From: Trichostrongylus colubriformis
Taxonomy: Eukaryota; Nematoda; Chromadorea; Rhabditida; Trichostrongylidae
Direction of reading: 5' to 3'
Assembly (NCBI GenBank): GCA_963978905.1
Contig: OZ022259.1
Location: 18,822,068-18,886,067 of the forward strand
Length of the DNA stretch: 64,000 nt
Shown in pieces: positions 37,944 to 49,761 of the stretch (the stretch's first letter is position 1; every line of letters begins with the position of its first letter). The notes beneath the pieces are model-generated. The model made no database searches, was not told the origin of the DNA, and saw only the letters and a program-made list of their open reading frames with translations. The position numbers and the translations under genes were made by a program.

Positions 37944-38450
37944 CAGTAGCGCTCAATAGTCTTCGGCCAAAACTCTTTTGTCATAACTTTTTTTCTACTT
38001 GAAAAAATTTGACAAAATTTTAATATGTGATGCCTGAACCTATTGCCAACATTTCCCTCTACTTGAGTGCCGCTTGGCACTTTTCATGGTTTTTTACAAG
38101 AATTTACTACAAGACCACCCAAAAAAAGTAAAAAGCTTGGTCAAGGGGAACGGGTTGCTTTACAAAAACAAAACGAGCAAGCCTCAGAGAACATTAATAT
38201 ATTGTAAAAAGACCACGACCTTTGATGATAGCGGCACAGCGGGACGGCATAGCGATGGCACTCCAAAAACAAAAAATTTCGTATAACCGCGTAACCTTTA
38301 CCGTTGGGCGCCAAAATAGTATATTAAGTATGCAGTGTCTCCAAGTACAACATACTAAAATTTCTCTTAAATCGGTGCAGTTGCAAAAAAGTTATAAGTG
38401 AAAAACCCCAAGTGAAAGATCATTTCGCCGAAGACTTTTGAGCGCTACTG
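37944..38450. mobile_element. Tc1-like non-autonomous element, uninterrupted copy
   Basis: Ends CAGTAGCGCTCAATAGTCTT and AGACTTTTGAGCGCTACTG, TA duplication at 37942-37943 and 38451-38452. Inverse orientation to 25701-27480, similar over its full length, and keeps the site where the mariner sits in the other copy. Confidence 0.92.
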
Positions 38451-38554
38451 TATGGCCTTTACTTCTTGTCCCATGCCCTACCCATCCCGCACTTGTTCCC
38501 ATCTCCACAGGTGATTTTTCATATAATACCTAATTTCGCGACAGAAAGATGGAC

Positions 38555-38572
38555 ACACACACACACACACAG
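38555..38572. repeat. (AC)n microsatellite
   Basis: About nine AC dinucleotides. Confidence 0.9.
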
Positions 38573-38688
38573 ACATACTAAGCGAATTATATAGAGTAGG
38601 AAGGATATGTGGCTCATCACGGTATATGTTTAAATTCTACTTTATTAGTTGATCGCTTTGTCCATGGATCAGCATCCTTGTTTCACAG

Positions 38689-38914
38689 ACAGCTGCGGAA
38701 AACAGCAGAAATCGAGAAAAAGAATTCAAAAGTATCCCGACAGTTCTCATCACGTACAGTGCTTTGGAGACCATCCCTGCTATCTCCTTGTTTACCAAGC
38801 TATCGTGATGGAATCCACACAGGAATTACTATTGGAAGGATTCAGAGGTCGGACACGATTCCTCAGGAACGCTTCCACACAAAAAAACCAGATCTTGCAG
38901 TGATGTCCAAATAG
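38689..38914 (+). CDS. Candidate terminal exon, unidentified
   Basis: A good acceptor (TTGTTTCACAG) opens a phase-2 frame of 75 codons ending at TAG 38912-38914, with C-terminus FHTKKPDLAVMSK and a basic N-terminal part. A second frame on the same strand is open over most of this span, so the reading frame is not certain. No upstream exon was found. Confidence 0.33.
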
Positions 38915-39595
38915 GTTAACGTTAATGCAGTAACTGCTCAGCTCCTTCAATCACTTGACACCATGAAGGACGAAAAAATTGATCAATATTCCAAACTAAA
39001 TGAGGCACTGTCACTTTGAATAATGCGGAAAACCAACTTTGATTCTTCTTCGCCTATTATTAGAAATGCGAGGTATCTGCCAATTTATTAGAATCCACAA
39101 GCTATATGTTATGATTATTCGAGAAAACACCGCAAATATTCATCGCTACTAAACTGACAAATTTCCAACCATTTATAGATTTTCTTTGTAACAATCTATC
39201 AAAGAACCACAAACTACTATGTGAACGAGCAGTCACAATTCTTACATCTTTACACTATAACAACTCCTTGAAGTCTACAACGATGTCACCTAGTTGAACG
39301 CGAGTCCTTTGCCGAATGCCTTCTTCGCTTCCTCCTCTGGCTTTCTAATGATGGGGGGCGATCTGACAGATAAAGTAGATAAATTTTATGGAGCCGAGTA
39401 ACAATTTCAAAAACAACTCGTTACTGAAACGTCGATTCTATTGTATCATGAGCGACAAGAGCAAATTTTCTGGAAATTTTAGTACTCAGAATCTAACAGG
39501 AATCGATTATTCCGAAACTTACAAATTTCGAGCTTCACAAAAAGCACAACTATTGATTCACCTGCACGAAATTCTCTAGAAAAAGGAAGGAAAGC

Positions 39596-42032
39596 TCACC
39601 TCAGTGGCAGTGGAGGAGGTGGCAAATCTCCGTACGGTTCCTCATAGTACTTGAAGAAAGACTGATTCCATGCCTGCTTTCCTCCGGCAAATTCAAACTC
39701 TACTAGTCGTCGAATACCCAAGTCTGCCAGCGTTCTCTGACCAGTCAGAACATCGTTCTTAACCTCCTGCAGAAGAAATAACTTATAAGTTTTAGTGTCA
39801 CAGAGATGCCATTTATTCCACAACGCTGATTTATTTTCTTCATATACACTGGATACTCACCACATATTCCATCCACTCACGATTTAGTGGGACTTTACAC
39901 TTGAAGAAGTGGCCCCACCGTTCTGTTAACCAGGTTAACATTTTGAAGTATGGGTCAGGTAGTCCATGCCGTCGATATCTGGAACGATAAAAACTCGGAA
40001 AGAGCAGCAACATGTGATAACTTTTCAAATAACTTTTTGGAAATTTGATACTCGAGAAAAAAAGATGGTTGAAAACTTCATTGTCAACGCGTGCCGGAGA
40101 AAGTGGATAGAGGGAGAAAGACCCTTCACGACTGGAGTCTTGGAAGGTTTCCAAGCTCAAAATATAGAAGGATGACTACCGAAATTATATTTTAAGAAAT
40201 AATAGGCATTGGCGTAAATGAGAAATGAGAATAGAGTGTGGGATGCTTCGACTGAAGTTTCTACTAATGATTCGAATGTCAAGATTACAAAACCCACTGG
40301 AATCCGAAATCTTCAAGGCATTTCGCTTTTCTATACATGTAATCCATCAGCTCACTCAATTGATAACAGTGAGGACCAACAAATTCATAGGTTTGACCCG
40401 CTGATGTTGGATCACGTACAATGCGATCAAGCCCAGCTGCAACGTCACCATTCTAAACAGACAAACGCAATGGTGAACAAATAAACCGCATCGAAATCAA
40501 GAAGTTTCAGAGCTCAGAACTATACGTCCGCTTACAACCAAGCGCAACCTACCCAGATTGGCATCTTGTACGTATGCTCGCCCTTCTTGTACAAATACAC
40601 CAAATCGAGTGGAGTTTTTCGCCATCTGCTCACATAATATGTGATAAAACCATCCAGTTCTCCATATATAATAGATGGACGAACAATAGTCGCTGAAGGG
40701 AATTCGTCTCGCACGGCTATTTCGCCAAGACCCTTAAGTAACGGTGGTCAAAAGATGGAGAGATAACAGCTTCGCCACCAAATTAAGGGAAAACCAACAA
40801 ACAGATAGATAGATCGGATAGAGGAAACAGCAGGATCCTCTAAATTGTAGACTAGAAAGCTTCTACCTTACTACGCAGGAAGTGCGATTGTTTCACGAAG
40901 TGTCCTTTGCCGGGATTGACAGTTGCGCCCAAAGCTGACATATGAATAAAACGCTCCACACCCATCTCACGACAAATTCTTGCGAGGCGGCGTGCGCCAT
41001 GCTCATGAACTTCGTAATAGTCGTAATTCCTACACATGTACTTGTTGACATGAGAAAAAGAAAAAATGTAAAAAACTCACTTTGTTGGAACTCTCGTTCC
41101 GATTAGGTTAATTACGATATTCGAGTACCTGACCACCTAAAATAGAAACTAATGAACCCTTTTGGTTTTTGGGTTTTCGCTTATTCGTAGGATCAGCTTA
41201 ACAAATCACAACAGTGTAAAACAATCATTTCTCGGTCCTCAGCAGGGACGTCCCCGTTTCTTACAGAATACACAAGCAAAAAGACAAAATTCAGTGAAGC
41301 ATGATTTAATAATAATGACGAAACCCCAGGTTGCCTGAAAACTTGAGGATATTCGCTGAGAAAACTAAAAGATACAGGAGCGTTTATGCAGATTGTTATG
41401 GTGACTGTTGTCATGTTATATTGAGAATATGTTGTCATCAACTTACCTTTCTGAGGCACGCTTCGTCTTTTAGCTCGAATGGGAAGAAAAGAATTTGACC
41501 ATATTCACCGGGAATCTTATGTTCTTTCATGTAATAAGGATCCTGCCTGCAATATGGGAAAGGAAATCAAAGAAGTAATGGGAGAAGGTAGGAGCTTTAC
41601 TGCGTACTCATTACGTGACAGGTTTGGAAACAACAATTCAATTGGCCTGTATTACCTGTATGGTATTATAAGCTGATCTCCCTGCTTTGCTAGTCTATTG
41701 ACTACAGGAAGACCCATAAATCCAGAAGCACCGAACACCGTGATAACATTTCCAGAAAACGATGCTCTGAATCGGCAGAAAGACATAACACCTATGCTAT
41801 TCCTCAAAAAGCGATTGCAAAAGACAGCTGAAGAAAAATGCAGAAAATCAAAGGAGTCCCACCTCCCACCAGTTCCTTTCCTAAATTGAGCTGAATGAGA
41901 GCTGATGCGAGTTTCAGGAACGTCATGTTGTGGTGTTGTAGCCGGAGTTGTCGATTGAGCTTGCGTTTGGGCAACGATCAGCACCGACGGCCGACATGCC
42001 GACGAGCTTGATCGACCCAGCAGAGACAGCAT
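39596..42032 (-). CDS. NDUFA9: NADH dehydrogenase [ubiquinone] 1 alpha subcomplex subunit 9, mitochondrial
   Basis: Accessory subunit of mitochondrial respiratory complex I, matrix arm, derived from short-chain dehydrogenases and holding NADPH structurally. Exons (minus): 42032-41863, 41766-41656, 41546-41447, 41136-41081, 41029-40867, 40732-40553, 40452-40337, 39978-39861, 39766-39596. All nine join in frame to 394 aa (human protein 377). The N-terminus is Ser/Arg/Thr-rich, fitting a mitochondrial transit peptide. The Rossmann loop reads [18 protein letters not shown], with FRKGTGGR just before it, as in the family. Later blocks include [16 protein letters not shown] and [15 protein letters not shown]. 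Introns are 51-358 bp. An acceptor five bases before the ATG suggests spliced-leader trans-splicing. No sign of damage; the only gene here with a clear one-to-one family match over full length. Confidence 0.95.
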
Positions 42033-42037
42033 GTCGC

Positions 42038-42046
42038 CTGCAACAA
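42038..42046 (-). promoter_or_regulatory. Probable spliced-leader acceptor of the NDUFA9-like gene
   Basis: TTGTTGCAG ends five bases before the start codon, the usual position and consensus for nematode trans-splicing. It could alternatively be the acceptor of a 5' untranslated exon. Confidence 0.6.
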
Positions 42047-42059
42047 TATCCGTGTGAGC

Positions 42060-43200
42060 GCTCGAAAACTACTTCTTAAGGGAAAATCCTTATGGGAACT
42101 GGGCAGCAAGTTTCGGCTGTGTAAACACGGAACAGTTTCACTTGAAAATACCAGCGCAAACGGCGAGCGATAAGCAGAATAAGGGAGACTCGCTATGTTC
42201 TACTCTCAAACATGAGCACTATGTTGATTATACAGAAAACTACTCGAAGCCCAGATATTGTTAAAGAAACTAACTCCATAAGTCGTGTTTTACCACTCTC
42301 CTTCATATAACACTACCAGAATATCCAGATTCTCAATGAACCAGAAGATTAAATACAACAAAGCATGAGCGTGTTAGCGTAGTTGGGGAGCCACTCCACT
42401 CAGCTAGGCGTTCGGCATTATTTTTACCCAGACTTGTCACCTAAATCTAAGTTGACAGGGAACCCTTATCCCCATAACTGAGGATCAATTAAAAATATAC
42501 TTTTGTATGTAAGAAGTTGATTGTAGTATGGTACAGCGCGATAACGGGTACCCCCACCTCCCAACTACATTAGCACCAAAATGGCTCATTGAAACACAAT
42601 CAGTTACTATTTTAAGCCTAATGACAATATGAGAGTCCCATTACTTTCTATAACTTCACGCATGCGCAATCTTACAACCATTTGCTCACAAAATTCACAA
42701 AACTAACGAAAAAAGTGGTATAAAATGACCAGAAACAAAAGAAAATAAGCAGACGCACCTCCGTCAAGCAGTCCACGGTGTGCAAATTCGCGTAATTATT
42801 TATCCAAACTGCGGACATTACGCAAAAATACGGTTACACAGATGGACCGCACACCACCCGACCTTCTGACAGCTACGTGGCCAATGAACCGTCTGAAACC
42901 ATGAAATTGAGATATGGGGCAGGGGGTTGCTAATGCAGTTGGCGGGAGACCACTTTTTTTCCGACATAATTTCTATCGCCTGAATTATCCTGCAATCAAT
43001 GCAATACCATATCCTGTGCACACTCACGCCTGTGCTTTCTCCTGTGCTTTAGTAGGGGGAAAAAGGGATTTCCCACTCTTTAATGCTCAGGAGACAGCAA
43101 GCAACAAAACAAGGAACAACAAACAACAGAGGAAGGTGACAGAAGTACAGCGGAGTGTCTCCCCCAGGACCATCATAATGTATACAATAATTTAGCGATT
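42060..43200. other. Upstream region of the NDUFA9-like gene, no supported gene
   Basis: A perfect A-box-like string (TAGCGTAGTTGG) at 42375 without a clear B box may be a tRNA-derived relic. The rest shows nothing definite. Confidence 0.35.
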
Positions 43201-43205
43201 GTGAC

Positions 43206-43383
43206 AAGGCAGCCTACATACTTTGCGACGGCAGGGCGTGGCTGCGTTCACAGGAAGCAAGTCAGAGTGGCCCGGGGGAGGTGCAGAGACGACGCAGGCA
43301 ATGAGGCAGGGTAGTAAAGGCGGAGACGCAAAGACGCGGTGCTACGCCCTGATGCCGGTACTGTAAAGTATGAACGCGGCCTT
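43206..43383. mobile_element. MITE, AGGCCGCGTTCATAC family
   Basis: Ends AAGGCAGCCTACATACTTTG and mirror AAAGTATGAACGCGGCCTT; the core is shared with the 22.3- and 46.3-kb copies (GGCGTGGCTGCGTTCACAGG). Confidence 0.85.
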
Positions 43384-43572
43384 ATACCTTTGAGTTAAGC
43401 AACGGGTTATTCTAAGGATAACCACTAGGAACGCTATGGAGGCCAAGGTACACCGGGAGTCGGCGATTTCTCGACGGGGGCCGTATTGGACCGGACAGGA
43501 GGGGTTTCACACTAGCAGAGGTCAGCGATAAGCACTAGAATCTGAAATTTCCAGTAAGCAGATGAGAAGCGT

Positions 43573-43583
43573 GGGGGGGGGGG
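43573..43583. repeat. G11 homopolymer tract
   Basis: Eleven G; a C11 run follows at 43837-43847. Confidence 0.9.
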
Positions 43584-43836
43584 TCGTATTTGGTCCCCGT
43601 AGAAAGGGAGGGTCGCATTGAAGCGGCTATTTTCCTCGACACTTTGAAGCGCCCTGTTGAAGCGCCCCTAACGAAGCGAGGAGATGGGGAGGGGACATTG
43701 ATGGATGTTGAACAGCACCGCATGCCATCGCATGATTTCAACGTAAGCCATGGAGGAAGGAATTTATCTCCAAATCTGGCAAGTAAAAAGGTATTCTTGT
43801 AATGGTTTCATGGGTGGTTTACTCATCCAAAGGTCT

Positions 43837-43847
43837 CCCCCCCCCCC
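43837..43847. repeat. C11 homopolymer tract
   Basis: Eleven consecutive C on the plus strand. Confidence 0.9.
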
Positions 43848-44810
43848 TGCCTTTAGGCACAGATAAAACCCCTCATGCCCTTCCTTCAAAACTGCGGGTT
43901 AAGGACGGGCGGGATTACTTTCGTAGTTTGCAGGATGCTACATGTATGTTTATGATGTGCAACGTGTAAGCACGTTATTGACACGTCTGACATGTAAATG
44001 CAGGTTACTCTTCAATATTTTACAATGTCCCCCCTACCTCACATATATTGTCACAAAGTACCGTTTGAAACTGGTATTTAGTAAACAGTCATGTATCATC
44101 CCACCGCGAGGTACCGAAATATTAAGCAAGATCATCGATGGATCGAGAATTCTCTGAGGGTCGTATTTGGGTTGGAAAATGAGGGGGTGATTTTTGGCGA
44201 TTTTTCTAAAAATATTCGATGACCACCCCTTCTTTAGCCACTACTGGACCAAGGGGGTGGTCCTTATAAAAAGGTTGTTGATAGTTATATATGTTAATAG
44301 TTATATATGTATGTATATGCTAATAGTTATTGGTAGTTATACTCAGCGCTAGGCACCAATGCGGTAATTGTCGACTGATGACCTTTTCGGTGATTCATAA
44401 AGTCTACCGTTTGGGAGAGGGGGAAGGTTGTATTTCTAGGGAATTTTCTTCTACTCTTCGACTCTCATGAGCTGGATCAGAAGTGATGGACAATTTTCAG
44501 TATAAGTAGCGGGGTCTCGAAAGATCTATGATGCTGAGAAAATCTCAACGGATGGTCAGAAACCACCTTGTGGGAGAAGGTTGGGGGGAGACGAGCGTTA
44601 GGATCGTGGATCGCCGCGCGCGGCAAATTTCGGACGACTCCGATAACATGCATATACTTGTATAATCACGTACATAGCATACATATACCTGTATGATCGT
44701 GTGAAACTAACGGCACTGTTCAACAATCAGCACGCTGTCACCCTCACCCTCTCCCCAGTTACAGTAACATCTTTTTTTCGTTTATACAAGCTGGGTAATG
44801 GGGGGTATGA

Positions 44811-45163
44811 GCGTTAGGATCCTGGGTAGCCGCGCGAAGCAATTTTTGGGCGACTTTGAGGTGTGGTACGATGCCCGCGGTTTCGCACTGACGCGTTATT
44901 ATTTTGCCTCTATTGCCGCTTTTTCGAACAGTCCGTTGTCTCTAGTCGGTTTCGCTAATCAAGGTTTATGATTGGGTGTCATCTATTTCAGGTTTTCACC
45001 CACTCAACATTTGAACACAGGGCAATGCAACGTATGAGGCGGAGGCGCAACATTAGCGTCCCATTGCAAAGCCGCGTCACGAATACCGTACCACGCCGCG
45101 TTGAAGTCGTCCGAAATTCGCCGCGCGCGGCGATCCACGATCCTAACGCACCACACCCAAGGT
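44811..45163. mobile_element. CpG-rich TIR element, GCGTTAGGATC family
   Basis: About 60-bp imperfect inverted ends (GCGTTAGGATCCTGGGTAGC on the left; GCGTTAGGATCGTGGATCGC as mirror on the right). A solo end of the same family is at 44593-44640. It ends 125 bp before the glycosyltransferase start codon. Confidence 0.75.
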
Positions 45164-45287
45164 TAGGAAGTGTGGGGTGAACCTCACACGAAAACATGTT
45201 TTAGCATGCTCTTCTCCACTCTAATCACCCCCGAGGTCACCTCCGTGATCATTCCTAAATCTCACTCAGCGATGCACGGTGGCTAGC

Positions 45288-47191
45288 ATGAGATCTACGC
45301 GAAAAACACTTCGAAAGCTTATTCGAGCGTACGAAGTATCCTGTCGAATACTTCTGGTGTTCTTCTTTGTCGGCATTACTATTGGATTTTTCGATAGCGT
45401 AAGTGAATCTGATCCTTCGGAGTAATTTACACTAGGCGAGTATTTATTTATATGGAACAGATTACCAAGTCGTATTCAGGTACGGCGATCAGTAATTCGC
45501 ATGAATATTGTGTCAGTGGACGAGTTATACCATGAAATAAAGCCATGCGAACAACAGAATATGAGCAGTCAGTTCTCATTCATTTTCTGCTATCTCTTTT
45601 CCTACTTTTATTGTTCCCCGGAAGCGATGCGGTCATTCCGACGTCCTACACTCTTTCCATTTCCCGTTCGTTGAATACGAAATCACTATCTTGAGCCACT
45701 ACTACCGCCCTTAGTCGTAGACGATGGGTAAGGGGCAAGACATTCGAGATGGGTCAAGAGCTGACAAATCCCTTCGCGCGCACCAGTTAACAGCGGAGCG
45801 GCAAGGTGTTTCCCGAGCGCGTTGACTCAATATGAATGTCCTCATTTACATCATGGGTGATTATCAACCGACAGCAACTTCAGCAGAACTTCGTAACTAA
45901 ATACAGAATTTTTCTAGTTCTACTTTACAAACCCTTTCCTGTCTTGATGTTATGCAAGATAGTCAAGGGAAAGTGTGGCTGGAGGCACCGAGAGCGACGC
46001 CGCAGTGAAACATGTTCATCCACGGGGCGGTATTTTATCAAAAGTCAGTCGTGACGCCCATGACTCAATTAGTAGGGCGCGTGCTGTCGTAAGGATTTGT
46101 TCAAAATTAGCAAAATCTGCAGGCCTAGTAAGGGAGAAGGTGAAGAAAAAAACGAGAAGTGGTGGAAGAAAATCTCTAGAACCCACCATAAAGTTGTTTT
46201 CATCCAACAAGTTATGTGAACATAAATATTGCGCCGCGAATGTTGCTCTCATGCCGTCCGCGACGTCTCTTATGGCGTTGCAGTCACCGCAACACCGCCG
46301 GCCTTTCTTTAGACCGCCTTCATACTCTGCGGCAGTAGGGCGTGGCTGCGTTCACAGGCAGCGATGCAGAGTGGCACTGGCAGAGGCACAGAGACGACTT
46401 AGGCAACGGGACAGAGTGGTACAGGCGGAGACGCAGAGACAACGCAGCTTCTCATTGCCGCCGACAGTGCAGAGTATGAAGGCGGCCTTAGCGAGCGGGC
46501 AGAATATTTGGGTTTTTTTTTCTGGTTTGCACTGCTTACAAGTAAACACAGTCAGAACACAAGTGTTTCTTTCCTGGACATGATGCTATTCTTCTCTGTT
46601 TTCAGTGACAGAGGTCCTCAGTAGAGCCATACGTCTACATTGTGTACTATTAATAAAAAATAGCACTGGAGAAAAAAAATCGATCAAAGATAGCCTGGTG
46701 AGGGACAGTTTCCTTTGTTTCCCACTCACGAACGTCTTTTATAGCCTCTGGGCGGCTCCTTTTTCAGGTTTGGGCGTCGCGGTGCAATTCTTTCTCACTT
46801 TATAATATCACAAAAACAATGCCGCATTGGTGGGAAGTTTTTTGCAACACATTCACAAACCACTGGAAGGTTGGTTCTTTACGGAGTGCGCATCAGAACT
46901 GTCTAATCAGGTCATCGCGCTAGATGGATTGCGTCGCTGTCCGCCCAAATTCTTTGCTGGTCTCGTTATGAATTGCAGGCCTCCTCGCATGACTTGATAT
47001 AGTTGGACAATCCTGACGCGCTTGCGTTCGTCGAATAGCCGCTACCCTCAGAACATATTCAAAATGATTTTTGAGATTTTCTTTGCATTTTTCAGAAGGC
47101 AGATTGGTTCGTTTTTGTGGAACCACATACCTACTTCGTACCAGAGAACATTCGGCTATTCTTGCTACCATTTTTCAATAGCAGAGATGAG
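45288..47191 (+). CDS. GT31 glycosyltransferase, core-1 beta-1,3-galactosyltransferase-like, N-terminal five exons
   Basis: By family, a Golgi type II membrane enzyme adding a beta-1,3-linked sugar. Exons 45288-45398, 45461-45479 (19 bases), 46606-46697, 46768-46869, 47096-47191; all joins are in frame, 126 residues. The N-terminus is basic, then a signal anchor (RILLVFFFVGITIGFF). GT31-like blocks follow in order: IRLHCVLL (family R-V-L-C-W-I), VWASRCN (family T-W-x-x-R-C), and KADWFVFVEPHTYFVPENIR, matching the family A-D-W-F-x-K-A-D-D-D-T-Y-V-x-x-E-N-L-R. The metal-binding DDD is replaced by EPH, so activity is doubtful. The C-terminal half was not found within 6 kb downstream, where two MITEs intervene. 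The 126-residue stretch has a very short stem. It may be a truncated copy or have distant exons. Family call by pattern, not alignment. Confidence 0.62.
46310..46490. mobile_element. MITE, AGGCCGCGTTCATAC family, in the glycosyltransferase intron
   Basis: Ends AGACCGCCTTCATACTCTGC and mirror GCAGAGTATGAAGGCGGCCT. It lies in the 1.1-kb intron between the 19-base exon and exon 3, 116 bp before the acceptor. Confidence 0.85.
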
Positions 47192-47272
47192 GTATGGAAA
47201 CAATGAAGAATTGGAGGGCGATGATTTTTGATCATAGGTGATTCTCGTTGAAAAACGAAAGCATAGTTGCTA

Positions 47273-47360
47273 AGGCCGCGGTCATACTTTGCGTAAGTGC
47301 ATTAGTTGACGCCGGTACCGGCGTCAACTAATGCACTTACGCAAAGTATGACCGCGGCCT
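47273..47360. mobile_element. Exact 88-bp palindrome, minimal member of the AGGCCGCG family
   Basis: Two 44-bp arms with no mismatch and no loop, centred on GGTACC. The outer part AGGCCGCGGTCATACTTTGC equals the end of the larger MITEs. It lies 82 bp after the last glycosyltransferase exon found. Confidence 0.93.
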
Positions 47361-47455
47361 AAGAGGCCCGATAGATGACCAAAACAATCGCCCAGTAGAC
47401 CGGCTGATAGGCAACATGGCGCATCATAAGTCCGAGTTTTCAATGATGCTATTTG

Positions 47456-47845
47456 AAGTAATCGTGCATTCAAAGTGATCATGCGCGGAAAAATGAGTTT
47501 CTCTGTTACCCATGTATTTATGCTGTATTAGCCTTATAAGGGCCGCATGCAAAGTTTCACGCGAAAATGTGAGAATCCTGCCTCGAAGTGGTGACCGCAG
47601 GGGCGGATGCTCAGAGTAAATGTTACCGTTCGTTCGACGCGGTCGGAGACGCATGGCGGGAACAAAAAGATACGTAAACAGTCCCACTCTTCATCTCTGA
47701 CCGCAGCGGACGACGGGGCGTTCAACCCGAGACCCCGCCTCTTCGTCCATCACTTTAAGAAGTTGTATTTAAGCCGGAGTCTTTTTGCGTGAAATTTGCA
47801 TGCGGATTATATGGGTAAGAAGAACTCATTTTTCCGTGTACGACT
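47456..47845. mobile_element. Palindromic MITE, TGTTACCCAT family, copy 1
   Basis: Inverted arms containing GAGTTTCTCTGTTACCCATG and TTTCACGCG, as in three other copies (48972, 50490, 57080). Long frames across it are shadows. Confidence 0.75.
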
Positions 47846-48079
47846 CTGATAGGTAAAGGGATTGGTAGGGAGACTGTATTTGGGTATCGACGACCGAAGA
47901 AAATCCGCTGTTTAATAAAAGTTCTGGCAGTCTTCTGTCATACCCCGCACACTACACCACCGAACGATTTCCTTGACAAACACCCATTAATATAACTTAT
48001 TAATTTTCAATATCTTCAAAATGAATCGCTTTCGGAACACCACGTCCTTTTGGAGGTCGGGTAAGCAGGATATAGGGTG

Positions 48080-48520
48080 CAACCTTTTGTCAGGTTCCGC
48101 AGCGCGGCGGACGGTGTGCAGTACGTGCGAGCCAGGTGCGCCTTGTCCAGCTGGAAACCAAAAACTACCTTTTCAGACGTAAGACACGACACTTATTTCG
48201 GGTTCGTACTGGATATGCTCGCACGGATAGTGCCGCACGTCGTCCATCGTGGTGCGAAATCCTGGGATGGGGTCCACGAAGTCGAATTTCCGCGCGGCCG
48301 CGCGCGATGAGTGGCACGGCGGGTGCGAGTGCCAGTGGCAGGGCATGGCAGCCTCCAAGCGAGGCAGTGTGGCATGAGTGGAAGCGCAGACGTGACGTAG
48401 TCACGCTCGGCCGGCCGACCAAGGGCAATCGATACGGCGAGTCGTAAGGGGGCGCCGCGAGTGCACCGCCGCGAAGCGGAAATTCGACCTCGTGCACTCC
48501 ACCCGAAATCCGGATGTAAG
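48080..48520. repeat. CpG-rich inverted repeat region
   Basis: GTCCACGAAGTCGAATTTCC near 48272 recurs inverted near 48482-48505 as GGAAATTCGACCTCGTGCAC. Long frames occur in every direction owing to composition; none has splice support. Confidence 0.5.
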
Positions 48521-48709
48521 GACACACCGCATGGTTTGGAAACGTAGCGTTCAAGTCTAGTAACGTGTATCTAGCTGCTCCCTTGCTGCTGTTGCCCTTT
48601 AATGGCTGTTTTTCCTACCTTCTTTTGAGCATGCTGGTCTGAATGCACAAGACATCTATCGGCCTACTGCATACCAACACAAGATTGGAGATACGAACCC
48701 TCTGGTCAC

Positions 48710-48900
48710 CTGTCATCTAAATTTAGGCACGCAAACGTCAAGGCCTTGTTTTGAATTGAGTTCATAAGATCTTTTTTAAAGAAATTATCCAACTTTTTTA
48801 GCCAGTGGCATTCGGAAGTCAAACAAAGCACGGTGTACTGCCGTTCATCATATTGTCCATAGAGAGTATGAGATGGTAAGTCCAAACACGAATTTTCCAT
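48710..48900 (-). CDS. Candidate exon, unidentified
   Basis: Begins at an ATG and reads 63 codons of ordinary composition (HTLYGQYDERQYTVLCLTSE and a Lys-rich stretch), ending at GACAG|GTGACC in phase 2. The next exon is not found; the downstream side is a CpG-rich inverted repeat. No family recognised. Confidence 0.33.
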
Positions 48901-48971
48901 TGGTTGCCTCGGCTTATTACTATGAAGCTAAAGTCTGTGGACTAGAGGGGCTGAGATGGAAAGCAGAAACT

Positions 48972-49447
48972 TCCTCAAAATAATCGTCCACGGATATTTG
49001 AGTTCTTCTGTTACCCACACATTTATGTTATATTTACCCAATGAGGGCCGTATGCAAAGTTTCACGCGCATACACAAGAATCTAATCGAAGTAGAGCTCC
49101 CCAAAAGAACGGACGACGGGGTGGGGTATTCGGGTGGGCTTGGATGCTCGAGAGCCGAGGAGCAAAGGGGCGATATTCACGTGGACAGGAAAGCATAGCG
49201 GGAAGCAAATAGACATCTGGCGCGAAAATTTGAACTGCGCACTGGCCGCTGACGACTGTCTAAATGTCGTGTCGGGAAAAGTGGCGGGAATGCAAACGAG
49301 TCGCACTTCTTCCACTTTTCCGATTTCTGCTTTGGAATAAAGGAAGTATCTCGATACTTTTCATGTTTCTGTCTATGTACTCTATCTAGTAGGATGATTT
49401 TAAAAAAATATTAAAATCATAGAACTTTCGTGGACGATTCCTTTGAC
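48972..49447. mobile_element. Palindromic MITE, TGTTACCCAT family, copy 2
   Basis: Left end ATAATCGTCCACGG and right end CGTGGACGATTCCTTT; the arms share CTTCTGTTACCCACACATTT and TTTCACGCG with the other copies. Confidence 0.8.
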
Positions 49448-49761
49448 CAAGGCCCGAAGTCGCGAAACATCCCAACGAGAGACTATTTTGAAACGGAATC
49501 CAAAGTGGCGAGAGAGGGAGCTCAGAGAAATAGTCCCCGCTTTACGACTAACGTGTGGGCGTGTGCGTTAGTCGCCTTTGTTCATTTAGTCTCTCCCACC
49601 GCAAACAGGCTTTTTTTTGTGTTTCTTTTGCTTTGCTTCCACTCTTGGGAAGTCATCCCACACCACATAGTTCAAATGGGAACAACAGCCCATAATGATG
49701 AATATTTGTGCAATGCAACTTCGAATAAAAGTTTTAACAATCCGTGATGTCTTCTGATTAC

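Noticed and set aside
46920..47171. 83-codon minus ORF
   Set aside because: Overlaps the glycosyltransferase exon 47096-47191 antisense; that exon has better splice signals and a family match.
48077..48554. Long overlapping ORFs on both strands
   Set aside because: CpG-rich inverted repeat lacks stops in most frames; no splice or start context supports any.
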